DNA of 64,000 nt from CAVZTX01 sp963778375 (GTDB taxonomy: Bacteria; Chloroflexota; Ktedonobacteria; Ktedonobacterales; Ktedonobacteraceae): positions 1 to 64,000 of the forward strand of contig CAVZTX010000025.1 of assembly GCA_963778375.1 (NCBI GenBank). The letters run 5' to 3'. The notes under the pieces were generated by a model. It had not been told where the DNA came from. It saw only the letters and a program-made list of their open reading frames with translations, and searched no databases. The translations under genes and the position numbers were made by a program. How positions within the stretch are numbered: position 1 is the first letter of the stretch; the number at the start of each line of letters is the position of its first letter. This document shows, in pieces, positions 62,758 to 64,000 of this stretch.

Positions 62758-63168
62758 TTACCCGTTCGGCAAAAACAACCACACGATTAGGTAGAAAGCG
62801 GCAACGCAAAGCAACAAGCAATAGCTTCCTGCAACGACACGTGAAACGGGAAATGTACCTTTGATGTTTCCAGCGCGGAAACTGCGAAGCGCCATACGTA
62901 TTCCTACAATGAGGATACCTACGAGCAACAAAAAATCTAGCCCACGAGTGGGTATATTTCCATTGAAGAGGGCAAAGGTGATACCAACCGCGCCAAATAC
63001 CAGAATGGCCCCGCATACATCCGCCGCCGCGATACCCATAAACATCCCCTCGTCAAAAGAGAGATAAAGAAGCCTCGGTGTTACCTTGATCAGGATGACT
63101 AACCCACCTGCATAAGCAATTAGACAGGCAAGTATCAACAGAAATTGCTGCATACGATTTATCCCCAC
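62758..63168 (-). CDS. Hypothetical four-helix membrane protein
   Basis: 136 residues from GTG 63168 (ATG 63153 is another option). Hydrophobic segments at about 8-28, 42-66, 78-92 and 108-133. The first codons overlap the stop of the upstream propeller gene (63159), so the two are co-translated. No family is recognised. Gly- and Ala-rich helices contain one acidic residue (D, E) near the first loop. It converges with the S9 peptidase gene. Confidence 0.7.
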   Translation of the reverse strand: MGINRMQQFLLILACLIAYAGGLVILIKVTPRLLYLSFDEGMFMGIAAADVCGAILVFGAVGITFALFNGNIPTRGLDFLLLVGILIVGIRMALRSFRAGNIKGTFPVSRVVAGSYCLLLCVAAFYLIVWLFLPNG

Positions 63169-64000
63169 ACAAAATCGCGAACATCCTTAAGCAGTAGCTG
63201 TCCCTGCGTACTACCTGTGACAAACAGATAGACATCTGAGGCATCGATTGTATCCAGGCTTTGCAATACAAACGCAGAACTATCCGGTTTCCACGCCGCT
63301 TGCCCAGGTAGCCCAGGTGTATATTGCTGCATCGCATCAGGATTTGCCAGGCTCGCGCTATATGGCCCATTCTGACTCAACATATGATACTGGGCCACCA
63401 CAACTGTCTGGCTATCCGGCCCCCAGGTCAATACCACATCCCGACTCAGCACCTGAGATGTTACCTGAGCAAAAAGTGCCGTCGTCGAACCATCTTTCAG
63501 GTCTAACACCGAAATACTTGCCACTCCCGCATTTGGACTTCCATCTATAATCATCTGCGCCACTAATTGCTCACCGTCTGCCGAAACATCCCAACCAGGC
63601 TTTACATACGGTCCGCTCCTCGGTAGATTGCACCATGGCTCAGTGCCCATCTCTAACACTTTACTACTCGGCATTTCTGGATAGGCAACCGAATGGCGAT
63701 AAATGACAATCTGACTCTGTTGCCCAAACGGATGTTCGATTACCTGGTAAAAAAGTTGACCACTGCTATACCGCATGGAAAGCAAGAGCGGCAGACCCTG
63801 CTGGACATTGAAGAGTGTCGCTACACTCAACCTACTCAACGGAATAACCTGCGACAACGTATTGCTGCTCAGGTCGTAGCGATAGAGTCCTGCCGTGTTG
63901 CCCGTTTTTCCAGCAATGCCATTGTACCACGCTAATAGATGCGTCGAGTCTTCCCAAAAGATGTATTGCCAGTAGCCATTATGTGAACTACTAGCCTGTG
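63159..64000 (-). CDS. TolB-like beta-propeller protein, 5' end beyond the window
   Basis: The frame is open to the window edge (first full codon at 63998) and gives at least 280 residues. Repeats typical of a beta-propeller: YWQYIFWEDSTHLLAWYNGI, GLYRYDLSSNTLSQVIPLSR, QLFYQVIEHPFG, GWDVSADGEQLVAQMII and TWGPDSQTVVVAQYHML, AWKPDSSAFVLQS. Each carries the WS-P-D or W-P-D turn of TolB/WD-like blades. The N-terminus, and any signal peptide, is outside. It is co-translated with the small membrane protein downstream, which could anchor it; this is inference. Confidence 0.75.
   Translation of the reverse strand, partial: QASSSHNGYWQYIFWEDSTHLLAWYNGIAGKTGNTAGLYRYDLSSNTLSQVIPLSRLSVATLFNVQQGLPLLLSMRYSSGQLFYQVIEHPFGQQSQIVIYRHSVAYPEMPSSKVLEMGTEPWCNLPRSGPYVKPGWDVSADGEQLVAQMIIDGSPNAGVASISVLDLKDGSTTALFAQVTSQVLSRDVVLTWGPDSQTVVVAQYHMLSQNGPYSASLANPDAMQQYTPGLPGQAAWKPDSSAFVLQSLDTIDASDVYLFVTGSTQGQLLLKDVRDFVWG

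Noticed and set aside
1..64000. tRNA, rRNA or replication origin
   Set aside because: No cloverleaf, rRNA segment, DnaA-box cluster or iteron set was noticed on either strand.

Overview
The window looks like a piece of a Chloroflexota genome, most likely class Ktedonobacteria. I infer this from the mix of genes: a Ser/Thr kinase and two sister proteins sharing an extracytoplasmic baseplate-J-like domain with a CC motif, many F420-type and DUF-type soil-bacterial genes, a UDP-sulfoquinovose synthase, and short GTAGGGGC-type intergenic repeats. No rRNA, tRNA or CRISPR array was seen. The assignment is an inference from gene content, not from a marker gene.

Bases 1 to about 6,130 are the right end of a decaying integrative element: a TraD/VirD4-like ATPase with several frame breaks, a frameshifted excisionase-type HTH gene, a small membrane protein, a broken baseplate-J-like gene, and a large serine recombinase with a late frameshift. 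The element sits inside rtcB. The first ~247 codons of rtcB survive next to its partner gene archease; the 3' part should lie beyond the other end of the element, outside this window.

From 7.4 to 31.7 kb come host genes: cystathionine beta-synthase; a kinase/baseplate-J-like cluster (9.0-16.0 kb); PEP carboxykinase; an M20 peptidase; a DUF2330 protein; Sua5; a truncated LLM oxidoreductase with an unknown partner; a lipoprotein esterase; an FAD-linked oxidase; Uma2; NUDIX; and a sulfolipid-type locus (sqdB facing a GT28 glycosyltransferase, DedA and small membrane protein operon).

From 31.9 to 40.6 kb there are two sugar-uptake loci read leftwards. One is a xylose-type ABC transporter (xylFGH-like, binding protein frameshifted). 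The other is a lactose/cellobiose-type PTS (EIIB, EIIC) headed by a LevR-type activator. A perfect sigma-54 promoter and an inverted repeat lie just in front of the PTS genes, which fits the GAYTGA motif in the activator.

From 40.8 to 64 kb: an LLM oxidoreductase, a DUF1963 protein, a secreted HNH-like lipoprotein, a glutamine synthetase-like enzyme, YtxH, CoiA, a histidine kinase overlapping a FluG-type amidohydrolase, NUDIX, a broken GH42 beta-galactosidase, a broken fused E1 2-oxoacid dehydrogenase, a ferritin-like protein, and an acuB plus acuC-acuA fusion pair predicted to control acetyl-CoA synthetase by reversible acetylation. An S9 peptidase, a small membrane protein and a TolB-like propeller protein (cut by the window end) close the window.

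An unusual number of otherwise well-preserved genes carry one single-base frame break (kinase, xylF-like, levR-like, GH42, E1, recombinase). Either the sequence has indel errors or these genes are freshly inactivated; raw reads would decide.
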